The notes under the pieces were generated by a model that was given only the letters and a program-made list of their open reading frames with translations, made no database searches and was not told the origin of the DNA. Below are positions 1 to 7,318 of a DNA stretch of 10,946 nt, in pieces. Source of the DNA: Chloroflexota bacterium (GTDB lineage Bacteria; Chloroflexota; Dehalococcoidia; RBG-13-53-26); contig JAUWXW010000028.1 of the NCBI GenBank assembly GCA_030616195.1, positions 1 to 10,946 on the forward strand, read 5' to 3'. The translations under genes were made by a program, and so were the position numbers. Every line of letters starts with the position of its first letter. Position 1 is the first letter of the stretch.

Positions 1-645
1 AAAATCAGGCGCCGGAACAAATTTGATCAACTCGTCAATGGTGGCCTCGGGATTATCGATAAGAAAAGCCATGGCCTGGCAGACCTCTGAGAGACTGTGA
101 GGAGGAATACTTGTGGCCATGCCCACCGCAATTCCGGCGCTACCATTGATCAGCATGTTAGGGAGTCGGCTGGGAAGTATGACAGGTTCCTTTAGCGTGT
201 CATCAAAGTTGGGGGCAAAACCTACGGTGTCCTTGTCGATATCGAGCAGCATTTCTTGGGCAATTCCAGCCAGGCGTGCCTCGGTATAACGCATGGCAGC
301 GGGTGGATCATTGTCCAAGCTACCGAAGTTTCCTTGCCCTTCAACCAGGACGTATCGCATCGAAAAGTCCTGTGCCATACGGACCAGAGCCTCGTAGACG
401 GGGGCGTCGCCATGGGGATGGTATTTCCCCAACACCTCACCTACGATACGAGCGCACTTTTTGTAAGGAGTGGTGTGGCGCAGCCCTAGCTCGTTCATGG
501 CGTAGAGTATACGTCGGTGCACCGGTTTCAAACCGTCCCGCACGTCAGGCAGGGCACGAGAAACGATGACGCTCATAGCATAGTCAAGGTATGATACCCT
601 GACCTCGTCCTCGATCTTAACTGGCTTGACTGTCCCGATTTCCAT
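1..645 (-). CDS. gyrA: DNA gyrase subunit A, N-terminal 215 residues (partial, runs off left edge)
   Basis: Subunit A of type II topoisomerase; it cuts and rejoins DNA while GyrB supplies ATP energy for negative supercoiling. The reading frame is open from 645 to base 1 (215 codons, no stop); the C-terminal part lies outside the window. Family motifs in order: [20 protein letters not shown] (19-38), [13 protein letters not shown] (38-50), the resistance-determining loop [17 protein letters not shown] (76-92), and [10 protein letters not shown] (116-125) with the catalytic Tyr at 120. The loop has Ala81 and Glu85 where E. coli GyrA has Ser83 and Asp87. ParC is the alternative paralogue and cannot be fully excluded without the C-terminal blades. 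The ATG at 645 has GAAGGA almost touching it; an in-frame GTG at 654 three codons upstream is an alternative start. The gene lies about 50 bp downstream of the TPR gene on the same strand and is probably co-transcribed with it. Confidence 0.95.
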   Translation of the reverse strand, partial: MEIGTVKPVKIEDEVRVSYLDYAMSVIVSRALPDVRDGLKPVHRRILYAMNELGLRHTTPYKKCARIVGEVLGKYHPHGDAPVYEALVRMAQDFSMRYVLVEGQGNFGSLDNDPPAAMRYTEARLAGIAQEMLLDIDKDTVGFAPNFDDTLKEPVILPSRLPNMLINGSAGIAVGMATSIPPHSLSEVCQAMAFLIDNPEATIDELIKFVPAPDF

Positions 646-694
646 TTCCTTCACTCACATAATGCTCAGATTTGCTCATCAGAGAGGGGGGCTT

Positions 695-1453
695 TTAAGA
701 CTCAGACTCGGCAAAACCTTCTATCTCTGCCATTTCTTCGATTTCTTGGGCCAATTCCTCTTCTTCTAGTCTCTCCCTCAGTAGGCTCTCTCTAACATAA
801 GGACGAAATCGCTCCTTTTCCCTTAGGGGGAAAGAGACACGTCCCGCTTGATTGGGGTGCTGGTAAACCTCCCGGACGAGTACCTTCACCTCATCTTCTC
901 CCAGGCTACTTATAGCAGCAATGTACCGGTTGCCGCCCGTAATCAGCTTGCCTAGCCGCAATCCGTACTTCGGCTCTACCTCACCGAGGTACTCATTGTG
1001 CTCATTGTTGGCAATTAAGCTTTGACCTTCTACCTGCAGGCTCACCTCTTCACCTGGGGCCATCCGTGCTACTACCTCTTCGGGTCCCAAATTCACCAGT
1101 CTCACTACCCTGGCCTTGTTTGTCTCTTCAACAAAAATATCGGCGACAACCTTGTGGTGATCGTCTTTCGGGGCCACTTCTCCCAGTTGTGAGAGGCGTT
1201 TGAGGTTCTTCTTCGCTATCCTGTTGTACGGATCCAATTCTAAGGCTTGCCCATAGGCTTCCTTGGCAGCAGTATATTCCCCCATTTTCATCAACGCCCT
1301 CCCCAGTCGGTTATGAGCCTCAACATCTTCAGGGGAAAGCTCCAGGAGAGCTCTATTTGCAGCGATTGCTTCCACCCAGCAACCTCGCATTGCCAGGTCG
1401 ATAGCTTTCCTGGCGTATTCCTCTAGTCCTGCGTTGCTTTCCTGTGAGGACAT
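695..1453 (-). CDS. TPR-repeat protein with uncharacterised C-terminal domain
   Basis: A 252-residue soluble protein with no signal peptide or membrane segment. Two helix-pair repeats of TPR type are visible: a degenerate one around residues 11-40 and a clear one around 45-78 (AHNRLGRALMKMGEYTAAKEAYGQALELDP). A separate domain follows (about 100-205), rich in beta-strand-like stretches and glycine turns, containing NNEHNEYLGEVEPKYGLRLG (149-168), which I cannot assign to a named family. The tail (about 221-252) is charged and strongly acidic. I chose the ATG at 1453 because AGGAG lies 6 bases before it; an in-frame ATG at 1474 adds 7 residues but has poor spacing. It sits directly upstream of gyrA on the same strand, downstream of a strong promoter candidate. 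A role as a protein-interaction adaptor is inference from the TPR alone; nothing links it to gyrase beyond position. Confidence 0.85.
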   Translation of the reverse strand: MSSQESNAGLEEYARKAIDLAMRGCWVEAIAANRALLELSPEDVEAHNRLGRALMKMGEYTAAKEAYGQALELDPYNRIAKKNLKRLSQLGEVAPKDDHHKVVADIFVEETNKARVVRLVNLGPEEVVARMAPGEEVSLQVEGQSLIANNEHNEYLGEVEPKYGLRLGKLITGGNRYIAAISSLGEDEVKVLVREVYQHPNQAGRVSFPLREKERFRPYVRESLLRERLEEEELAQEIEEMAEIEGFAESES

Positions 1454-1517
1454 TGCCTGCTCCTGAAGGGCCATGCTCCGGGCTATGCACCCCTATTGAT
1501 AAAGTGTGCACGAGAGG

Positions 1518-1546
1518 ATTTTAGGGCTTACCGAGCCAATTTGCAA
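1518..1546 (-). promoter_or_regulatory. Sigma70-type promoter for the TPR gene-gyrA unit
   Basis: On the minus strand TTGCAA (1546-1541) and TAAAAT (1523-1518) are separated by exactly 17 bases. Transcription would begin near 1511, leaving a leader of about 60 bases before the start at 1453. This is the best match in the divergent gap between the TPR gene and copA. I saw no equally good promoter on the plus strand for copA and no recognisable CsoR or CopY operator. Confidence 0.55.
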
Positions 1547-1653
1547 GTACGCTTCTGCCCAAAAAGCCAGTAATGGTATCATGGGTTAGTGTGACTATTG
1601 TTACATACCCGGCCCTTGCGAACGGCTATCATCATGGGAGCGCCGGGGAGATC

Positions 1654-2484
1654 ATGACTATGGAGAAGCAGAGTAGCTTTCGTATAACGGGAATGACGTG
1701 TGCTACCTGTGCTGCCAGAGTTGAAAAGGCGCTCTCTGAAGCACCTGGGGTGTCCAGCGCCAGTGTAAACCTGGCTAGTGAGAAGGCCACGGTGGCGTAT
1801 AATCCTTCGGTTACCTCGGAGGAAGCCCTTGTGAGCGCCGTCGCCAATGCCGGTTACGGAGTAGCCACCGCTGAGATCACGCTGGATCTTATCGGTATGA
1901 CCTGCGTCAACTGCGCCCAAACCATAGAAAGCGCACTCAGAAGTGTTGACGGCGTGGTTTCTGCGGGCGTCAACTTCGCCGCTGAGAAGGCTATCATCCG
2001 GTACAACCCTGAAGTAACCACCGTTGCCAGACTGAAGAAGGCGGTTGCCGGTGCTGGGTATCAGGCCGTATCTGACGATGAATTGACCCGGGACAGCGAA
2101 CAAGAAGCCAGAGAGCGCCAGTCACGCAAGCTCAAATTGTTGCTCATATTCAGCTTCTCTTTAGCTATCCCGACATTCATACTGTCCATGGCTACTCCCT
2201 TTAGGGAGACTGTTAACAATCTGGTTCTACTGGCGCTGGCTAGCCCCGTTCAGTTCTTTGTCGGTTGGCAATTCTACTTGGGAACATACAAAGCCCTTCG
2301 CAACAGGCGTGCCAACATGGATACCCTCATTGCCCTTGGCACCAGCGCCGCGTATATTTACAGCTTGCTTATAATCATATCGCCGGGAACGTTTGACGGC
2401 GACGTATACTTCGATACTGCGGCCCTCATCATCTCCATAATCCTGCTGGGGCGCTACCTGGAAGCCCGAGAGCCAAAGGCATAA
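1654..2484 (+). CDS. copA: Copper P-type ATPase, N-terminal fragment (frameshifted)
   Basis: N-terminal 276 residues of a P1B-type heavy-metal ATPase. Two heavy-metal-associated domains are present, each with a GMTCxxC metal site: Cys16/Cys19 (GMTCATC) and Cys84/Cys87 (GMTCVNC). Hydrophobic segments follow at about 162-180, 188-210, 222-243 and 252-267, the first four helices of the membrane domain. The frame then reads [13 protein letters not shown] and stops at 2482-2484, where the family continues LEARAKGxTS. The rest of the enzyme resumes in another frame from 2472. The open frame extends up to 1573, but the added 27 residues look non-coding; GGGGAG at 1645-1650 precedes the ATG at 1654 and a second ATG at 1660. 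As it stands this piece has metal-binding domains and membrane helices but no ATPase core, so it cannot pump. Confidence 0.85.
   Translation: MTMEKQSSFRITGMTCATCAARVEKALSEAPGVSSASVNLASEKATVAYNPSVTSEEALVSAVANAGYGVATAEITLDLIGMTCVNCAQTIESALRSVDGVVSAGVNFAAEKAIIRYNPEVTTVARLKKAVAGAGYQAVSDDELTRDSEQEARERQSRKLKLLLIFSFSLAIPTFILSMATPFRETVNNLVLLALASPVQFFVGWQFYLGTYKALRNRRANMDTLIALGTSAAYIYSLLIIISPGTFDGDVYFDTAALIISIILLGRYLEAREPKA
2467..2484 (+). other. Frameshift site in copA
   Basis: The sequence reads gaa gcc cga GA gcc aaa ggc ata acc tcg. Dropping the two bases at 2470-2471 (one unit of a GAGA dinucleotide repeat) restores the family motif [13 protein letters not shown] without any gap and joins the halves into an 811-residue protein of normal CopA length. 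Without the drop, TAA at 2482 ends the first frame. A ribosomal -1 slip would also join the frames, on GCCAAAG at 2472-2478, but would leave one extra residue in a conserved motif. Confidence 0.85.
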
Positions 2485-2498
2485 CCTCGCAGGCTATC

Positions 2499-4091
2499 AT
2501 GAAGCTCATCGGTTTACAGGCAAAGACGGCCAACATCCTTGTGGATGGCAGGGAGGTTGAGGTGCCCGTTGAGGAGGTGGAAGTGGATCACATTGTCGTC
2601 GTCAGGCCTGGCGAGAAAATGCCTGCTGATGGCATCGTCGTTGAGGGTGTGTCCGCAGTTGATGAGTCTATGCTGACCGGCGAGCCCATGCCGGTGGACA
2701 AAAAGGAAGGCGATCTGGTGGTAGGAGGTACTATCAATAAGAACGGGTTCCTGAAGTTCCGGGCCACAAAGGTGGGCAAAGATACAGCCCTGGCACAGAT
2801 AATCAGGCTCGTGGAACAGGCTCAGGGTTCAAAAGCGCCTATCCAGCGCCTGGCCGATTCGGTCTCAGGTGTCTTTGTGCCTGTTGTTATTGGCATCGCA
2901 GTATTGACCTTCCTCATCTGGTATTCTGTTGGTGGCGAGCCCTTCGCCTTTGCCTTGACCGCTTTCATATCAGTGATGGTCATCGCCTGTCCTTGCGCCT
3001 TGGGCCTGGCAACTCCGACGGCCATCATGGTGGGAACTGGCAAAGGAGCCCAAAACGGCATACTCATCAAGACGGCTGAGGCGCTGGAGCAAGCCTGCCG
3101 TATCAAAACCATCGTTTTCGATAAGACAGGGACCATTACCAAGGGGAAGCCTGCTGTGACGGACACAGTGGCGCTAAATGGATTCGATGAGAGTGAAATC
3201 CTGCGGCTGGCTGCCATAGCCGAGAAGGGATCGGAGCATCCCCTGGGTGAGGCCATAGTGGAAGCCGTGAGAGAGGGGCATCAGGAATTGGCCGACCCAG
3301 AGTCGTTTGAGTCCCTTAGCGGTCGCGGTGTTCTGGCCAGGATAGAGGGCAAAGAGGTGCTCCTAGGGAACCGCGGCCTGATGGGTGAAAGTGGCGTGGA
3401 CAGTCTCCCCTTTGAAGAGAAGATACAGGAGCTGGAGGAGGATGGCAAAACGGTGATGCTCATGTCAGTGGACAGGAGGCTGGCGGGGCTGATAGCTGTG
3501 GCTGACACTGTGAAGGGGAATTCTGCTGAAGCCATTGAGCAGCTTCATCAAATGGGCATAGAAACGGTGATGATCACCGGCGACAACCGCCGCACGGCAC
3601 AGGCCATTGCCCAGAGCGTCGGTATCAACAAGGTTCTGGCTGAGGTCCTGCCTGAGGACAAAGCCGAGGAAGTGCGCCAGCTCCAGGCAAGTGGCCAGGT
3701 GGTTGCCATGGTCGGCGATGGCATCAACGATGCCCCGGCGCTGGCCCAGGCTGATATTGGGATGGCTTTGGGCAGCGGTACGGATGTTGCCATGGAAGCC
3801 GGCGACATCGTGTTGGTCAAGGACGACCTGAGAGACGTGGTAGAAGCCATAAGGCTCAGCCGATACACAATTCGTAAGATAAAGCAGAACCTCTTCTGGG
3901 CATTCTTCTATAACACCGGCGGGATACCGATTGCAGCCGGGGTTCTCTATCCTGCGCTTGGGCTGCTCCTGAACCCGGTAATAGCTGCTGCCGCCATGGC
4001 CTTCAGTTCCATATCGGTGGTTACCAATTCCCTGCTTATGAACCGCTACCGCGCCAGGGCCAGGCATTCTGTGGGCGTCGTAGACGTCTAA
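2499..4091 (+). CDS. copA: Copper P-type ATPase, C-terminal catalytic fragment (frameshifted)
   Basis: This holds the actuator, catalytic and remaining membrane parts of the Cu(I)-exporting ATPase; true homology begins at 2472, before the first ATG, which has no ribosome binding site. Visible in order: the actuator TGE in LTGEPMPV, the membrane copper site CPC (codons 2988-2996), the phosphorylated Asp of [12 protein letters not shown] (codon at 3120), EHPLGEAIV with the nucleotide-binding HP pair, [12 protein letters not shown], and the hinge [16 protein letters not shown]. The last two helices carry FFYN and MAFSS. CPC together with the YN and MxxSS residues is the signature of Cu(I)/Ag(I) P1B-1 pumps in the inner membrane. 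Apart from the break upstream, every catalytic motif is intact, which argues for a recent lesion or a sequence error rather than old decay. The gene converges on xth, with an 85-bp palindromic repeat between them. Confidence 0.9.
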   Translation: MKLIGLQAKTANILVDGREVEVPVEEVEVDHIVVVRPGEKMPADGIVVEGVSAVDESMLTGEPMPVDKKEGDLVVGGTINKNGFLKFRATKVGKDTALAQIIRLVEQAQGSKAPIQRLADSVSGVFVPVVIGIAVLTFLIWYSVGGEPFAFALTAFISVMVIACPCALGLATPTAIMVGTGKGAQNGILIKTAEALEQACRIKTIVFDKTGTITKGKPAVTDTVALNGFDESEILRLAAIAEKGSEHPLGEAIVEAVREGHQELADPESFESLSGRGVLARIEGKEVLLGNRGLMGESGVDSLPFEEKIQELEEDGKTVMLMSVDRRLAGLIAVADTVKGNSAEAIEQLHQMGIETVMITGDNRRTAQAIAQSVGINKVLAEVLPEDKAEEVRQLQASGQVVAMVGDGINDAPALAQADIGMALGSGTDVAMEAGDIVLVKDDLRDVVEAIRLSRYTIRKIKQNLFWAFFYNTGGIPIAAGVLYPALGLLLNPVIAAAAMAFSSISVVTNSLLMNRYRARARHSVGVVDV

Positions 4092-4092
4092 A

Positions 4093-4120
4093 TCTAAAGC
4101 TCAAAATTCAAAGATCAAAT
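4093..4120. repeat. Short A-rich TCAAAATTCAAA-type repeat
   Basis: The stretch contains CTCAAAATTCAAAGATCAAA just after the copA stop. The same words recur around 8320-8350 upstream of ilvD. Such low-complexity repeats are common between genes in many environmental genomes; no function is implied. Confidence 0.4.
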
Positions 4121-4127
4121 AGCACAT

Positions 4128-4212
4128 GTAGGGTGTGTGAACTGAAACGGAACCCTCCAACCCCAGGGGAGAATGTGAACAGGTGGCTTTCGCTACGCTT
4201 CACCCACCTTAC
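4128..4212 (+). repeat. 85-bp palindromic repeat, copy 1
   Basis: It begins GTAGGGTGTGTGAA and ends TTCACCCACCTTAC; these arms pair at 12 of 14 positions. It aligns without gaps to the reverse complement of 7214-7298 (about 70 of 85 bases by hand count), including the shared core words GAAACGGAACCC and TTTCGCTA. It fills most of the 144-bp gap between the convergent copA and xth genes. The size, terminal inverted arms and absence of an ORF fit a non-autonomous miniature element or REP-like sequence. As RNA it could fold from either strand and so act as a bidirectional terminator, though there is no T-run. Confidence 0.8.
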
Positions 4213-4235
4213 AAGGCTAAATGCCAGTTCCACAT

Positions 4236-5015
4236 TTAGGCGGATGGCCCCACTGTGATTCCAACGGGACAGTGGTCAGAGCCCATCACCTCAGGCATTA
4301 TGAATGCCTTCGAAACTGACGGCAGTAGATTTTCTGTCACAAAGAAGTAGTCAATTCTCCAGCCCACATTTCTTTCCCTGGCTCTCGATTTCAAGTCCCA
4401 CCACGTATACTGACCCGGTTCCTTGTTGAAGTGGCGAAATGTATCAACGTAACCATTAGCAACAAACTCGTCCATCCACGCCCTCTCAATAGGCAGAAAT
4501 CCTGAGACCTTCTCGTTCTCTTTCGGTCTGGCCAGGTCTATCTCTCTATGCGCAGTATTGAAATCGCCACAGATGATGAGTTCCTTACCCTGTGCCCTAA
4601 CTGGCTCCACAAACTGGAGAAAGGCCTCGTAGAAATCCATCTTGTATTTCAACCGGCTCTCATCCTTCTTTCCGTTGGGAAAATATACATTGAAGAGAAG
4701 GAATTCAGGATATTCAGTGATTATGACTCTTCCTTCTGTGTCGAATGCGTCAATGCCAAAGCCACTCCGAACCCTGACCGGTTCTTCTCTGGTGAAGGTA
4801 GCCACGCCGCTATAACCTTTTCTTTCCGGGTAGTTCCAGTAGGCATGATAGCCCTGCGGCTCCCGTAGCTGCTTATCAAGCTGCTCTGGCTGTGCTTTCG
4901 TTTCCTGGAGACAGAGGATGTCTGGACGTTCGGCGTGTAGCCATTCCAGGAAGCCTTTTCCCCTTACTGCCCTTACTCCATTAACGTTCCAGCACAATAT
5001 CTTCATTTCTTTCAT
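4236..5015 (-). CDS. xth: Exodeoxyribonuclease III / AP endonuclease
   Basis: A 259-residue base-excision repair enzyme that cuts at abasic sites and trims 3' blocked ends; cytosolic and Mg-dependent. All catalytic residues of the exonuclease III family can be placed: Asn10 and Asn12 in CWNVNG, Glu38 in LCLQETK, Tyr111 in NVYFPNGK, Asp151 and Asn153 in CGDFNTAH, Asp222 in WRIDYFF, and Asp247/His248 in GSDHCP. The length is typical. The open frame runs 40 codons further upstream to 5135, but that part has no homology and crosses a TATAAT promoter element, so I take the start at 5015 (GGTGAG 9 bases upstream); an ATG at 5006 is also possible. It converges on copA and is divergent from sufC. Confidence 0.95.
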   Translation of the reverse strand: MKEMKILCWNVNGVRAVRGKGFLEWLHAERPDILCLQETKAQPEQLDKQLREPQGYHAYWNYPERKGYSGVATFTREEPVRVRSGFGIDAFDTEGRVIITEYPEFLLFNVYFPNGKKDESRLKYKMDFYEAFLQFVEPVRAQGKELIICGDFNTAHREIDLARPKENEKVSGFLPIERAWMDEFVANGYVDTFRHFNKEPGQYTWWDLKSRARERNVGWRIDYFFVTENLLPSVSKAFIMPEVMGSDHCPVGITVGPSA

Positions 5016-5093
5016 GGTAAATGTCTCACCGTTTTGGAACTGGTTGCTTACAGACCTGCCCCATTGGGCTTGGTATGTAACATCTTCTGAAGC

Positions 5094-5102
5094 ATTATAC
5101 CA
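5094..5102 (-). promoter_or_regulatory. Extended -10 promoter element for xth
   Basis: The minus strand reads TGGTATAAT at 5102-5094: a perfect TATAAT preceded by the TGn extension. No good -35 box is seen at the usual distance, which is normal for extended -10 promoters. Transcription would start near 5087, about 70 bases before the ATG at 5015. This supports the shorter start of the exonuclease gene. Confidence 0.5.
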
Positions 5103-5141
5103 CGCCAAGCCTGACTCGGAGCAGAGAAAGCTCAAGCCTTG

Positions 5142-5196
5142 TTGTGTTGTTTGAATTGAGGGATTACAATCAATACTATATGGCTTTCAGGAGGGG
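5142..5196 (+). promoter_or_regulatory. Overlapping promoters, inverted repeat and strong RBS of sufCB
   Basis: Two candidate promoters overlap: TTGTGT (5142-5147) with TACAAT (5165-5170), and TTGAAT (5151-5156) with TACTAT (5174-5179), both with 17-base spacing. The inverted repeat ATTGA (5155-5159) / TCAAT (5170-5174) spans the spacer of the second and is a possible operator. No match to a known IscR or other Rrf2 site was recognised. AGGAGGGG at 5189-5196 is a very strong ribosome binding site that fixes the sufC start at 5201. Confidence 0.45.
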
Positions 5197-5200
5197 CAAT

Positions 5201-5965
5201 ATGTTGCTAATAGAAGACCTGCAAGTGGACGTCGGTGGAAAAACGATACTGAAACACATTGATTTGGAGATTAAATCAGGGGAGACGCATGTCCTTTTTG
5301 GCCCCAACGGCTCAGGAAAGACCTCTCTCCTCATGGCTATTATGGGTTATCCTGAGTACAAGGCTGCGGCAGGGAGAATCCTCTTCAGGGGAGTGGATAT
5401 CACTCATAGCCCCATCAACGAGCGGGCCCAAATGGGAATCGGCATGTCCTATCAGCGGCCTCCGACAATCCACGGCTTGAAGACCCGTCAGATGGTGCAG
5501 ATTTGCGCCAAAGGAGAAGGAGACGTGGAAGACTTGGCCAGCCGCGTCAATTTTGTAGATTTTCTGGACAGGGATGTTAATGCCGGGTTTTCAGGTGGTG
5601 AGATCAAGCGTTCTGAATTGCTGCAACTGATGGCCCAGAACCCCGATCTGTTGCTCTTCGATGAGCCGGAATCCGGGGTAGATTTGGAGAACATCACTCT
5701 GGTAGGTGATGCAATTGCGACCTTGCTTCAGAAGGAACACCTGCCTCACAATAGCAGGTCCAGGTCGCAGGTGAAGCGTGAGCGCATCAAAATGGGACTT
5801 ATCATTACGCATACCGGCTTCATTCTGGACTATGTGCCTGCTGACAAGGGATACGTACTTTACGACGGGGTGTTGAGTTGCAGTGGCAACCCGGCTGAAA
5901 TTTTGAAGTGGATCAGCGAATGTGGATATGAGGAGTGTGCCAGGTGCGCCGCGAAGACGAATTAA
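5201..5965 (+). CDS. sufC: Fe-S cluster assembly ATPase SufC
   Basis: A 254-residue cytosolic ABC-type ATPase that drives the SUF scaffold during Fe-S cluster assembly; it is not a transporter component. Motifs: Walker A GPNGSGKT (34-41), Q-loop MSYQRPP with Gln85, signature FSGGE (130-134), Walker B LLLFDE (150-155) followed by PESGVDLEN, and the H-loop His204 in IITHTG. FSGGEIKRSELLQL and the SGVDLEN stretch are SufC-like rather than importer-like. A basic stretch (about 180-198) separates Walker B from the H-loop, and the C-terminus carries three cysteines, CGYEECARC (241-249). From memory this tail recalls archaeal-type SufC, but I could not check it. The AGGAGG 6 bases upstream selects the ATG at 5201 over an in-frame codon at 5144. 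The last 22 bases overlap sufB, implying translational coupling. Confidence 0.92.
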   Translation: MLLIEDLQVDVGGKTILKHIDLEIKSGETHVLFGPNGSGKTSLLMAIMGYPEYKAAAGRILFRGVDITHSPINERAQMGIGMSYQRPPTIHGLKTRQMVQICAKGEGDVEDLASRVNFVDFLDRDVNAGFSGGEIKRSELLQLMAQNPDLLLFDEPESGVDLENITLVGDAIATLLQKEHLPHNSRSRSQVKRERIKMGLIITHTGFILDYVPADKGYVLYDGVLSCSGNPAEILKWISECGYEECARCAAKTN

Positions 5966-7170
5966 GAGAGAAGGCAACCAAGGCCATAGACAAGAAGGCG
6001 GCGCTCGGCCCGGACATCGACCTTGCCAAATACGATTCAGCCCCAGTGTCTCATAAATACCTGGCTGACGAGGACCTCTGTGCCCTGCCCGAGGGGGAAC
6101 AGCAGCGCCTGGCGATGGCAGGAGTTGACGTGACTCAAAAGACAAGGGAAGGGACCTATTTTCAGAAAGATACCGCGGTGGTTCATTGCAGCCAGAAGCA
6201 GGAGGGCATTGAAGTCATGCCCATTCGACGGGCCCTGGAGCAATATGACTGGATCTGGGACTATTATTGGAAGCTGGTGGCTGTCGACGCGGACAAATAT
6301 ACGGCTGCTGCGGAATTGGAATTGCATGATGGCTACGTCATTCGGGCGCTTCCAGGAAGCAGAAGCATATATCCCATCCAGGCCTGCCTCTACCTCCACA
6401 CGGACGGACTCCAGCAAAATGTTCACAACATCATCATAGCTGAAGAAGGTTCCGAACTGCATATCATCACCGGCTGCACCACCTCGCCGCACCTGAAGAG
6501 AGGGCTTCACGTAGGCATTTCGGAATTCTTCGTAAAGAAGAATGCCAAGCTGAGTTTCACCATGATTCACAATTGGGCGGACGAGATGCTGGTGCGACCT
6601 CGATCGGTGGCTCAGGTGGAAGCTGGAGGGCTTTTCCTGAACAATTACGTTTGCATGAAGCCTGTGGCATCCCTGCAGATGTATCCCACCAGCCATCTGG
6701 TAGGGGAAGATGCAGTGGCCCGGTTCTACAGCATCATTGCGGGCAGTCCTGGTTCCGAATTCGACTTAGGTGGTCGAATCTATCTCAAGAAACCTGGCAG
6801 TCGGGCTGAAATCGTGTCGCGGCTAATCAGCAATGGTGGCAATATCATTGCCCGGGGCCACTTGATTGGAGAAGTTGCCGGTATCAAGGCCCACCTGGAA
6901 TGTCGCGGGCTCATCCTGAACGGGGGAGTCATTCGGGCTGTCCCGGAGTTGGAGGGCCACGTGGACGGAGTGGAACTGTCCCACGAGGCGGCCGTGGGTA
7001 AGATTGCCCAGGAGGAGATTGCCTACCTGATGTCCCGCGGCCTGAATGAAGACGAAGCCACTTCCACCATCGTACGCGGTTTCCTCAGCGTCGATATCGA
7101 GGGATTACCGCTTCAATTAAAAGCTGAAATCGATCGCGCCGTTGAGGCAAGCGATAAAGATATGATGTGA
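5944..7170 (+). CDS. sufB: Fe-S cluster scaffold SufB/SufD family protein
   Basis: A 408-residue scaffold of the SUF system that receives sulfur and iron and builds the cluster with SufC. The body (about 140-345) is the repetitive beta-helix of the family; the C-terminus has SHEAAVGKIAQEEIAYLMSR (346-365), the hallmark of SufB/SufD. Cys320 (HLECRGL) lies 28 residues before Glu348, close to the spacing of E. coli SufB Cys405 and Glu434, so it is the probable cluster or persulfide residue. The length is that of the short archaeal-type SufB, not the roughly 495-residue E. coli SufB. I prefer GTG at 5944, with GAGGAG 8 bases upstream inside sufC; GTG at 5935 is a longer alternative. No sufD, sufS, sufU or sufE is nearby, so sulfur delivery must be encoded elsewhere or work differently. 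Confidence 0.9.
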   Translation: MRREDELREKATKAIDKKAALGPDIDLAKYDSAPVSHKYLADEDLCALPEGEQQRLAMAGVDVTQKTREGTYFQKDTAVVHCSQKQEGIEVMPIRRALEQYDWIWDYYWKLVAVDADKYTAAAELELHDGYVIRALPGSRSIYPIQACLYLHTDGLQQNVHNIIIAEEGSELHIITGCTTSPHLKRGLHVGISEFFVKKNAKLSFTMIHNWADEMLVRPRSVAQVEAGGLFLNNYVCMKPVASLQMYPTSHLVGEDAVARFYSIIAGSPGSEFDLGGRIYLKKPGSRAEIVSRLISNGGNIIARGHLIGEVAGIKAHLECRGLILNGGVIRAVPELEGHVDGVELSHEAAVGKIAQEEIAYLMSRGLNEDEATSTIVRGFLSVDIEGLPLQLKAEIDRAVEASDKDMM

Positions 7171-7213
7171 GGCCCCTCGACAAGCGCAATCTCGCACCCC
7201 TAAATCAGCGACA

Positions 7214-7298
7214 GTAGGGTGGGTGAAGCCTAGCGAAACCCACCACTTCATATCCTCCCCAAGAGTTGGTGGGTTCCGTTTCACAGCACCCACCCTAC
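7214..7298 (-). repeat. 85-bp palindromic repeat, copy 2 (inverted relative to copy 1)
   Basis: It is bounded by a perfect 12-bp inverted repeat, GTAGGGTGGGTG at the left and CACCCACCCTAC at the right. Inside, GAAACCCACC (7235-7244) and GGTGGGTTCCGTTTC (7268-7282) form a second pair. Its reverse complement aligns without gaps to 4128-4212. It occupies the 148-bp gap between the convergent sufB and radC genes, exactly the context of the other copy. The arms are better preserved than in copy 1, so this may be the younger copy. Confidence 0.8.
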
Positions 7299-7318
7299 AC
7301 CCGCTTGCCGCATCACCA

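Noticed and set aside
1573..1653. A 27-residue N-terminal extension of CopA.
   Set aside because: It has no homology to the family, and a GGGGAG motif with ATGs at 1654 and 1660 gives the expected start just before the first metal-binding domain.
5016..5135. A 40-residue N-terminal extension of exonuclease III.
   Set aside because: It crosses a perfect TATAAT element and has no family homology; the normal family start [10 protein letters not shown] lies at 5006-5015.
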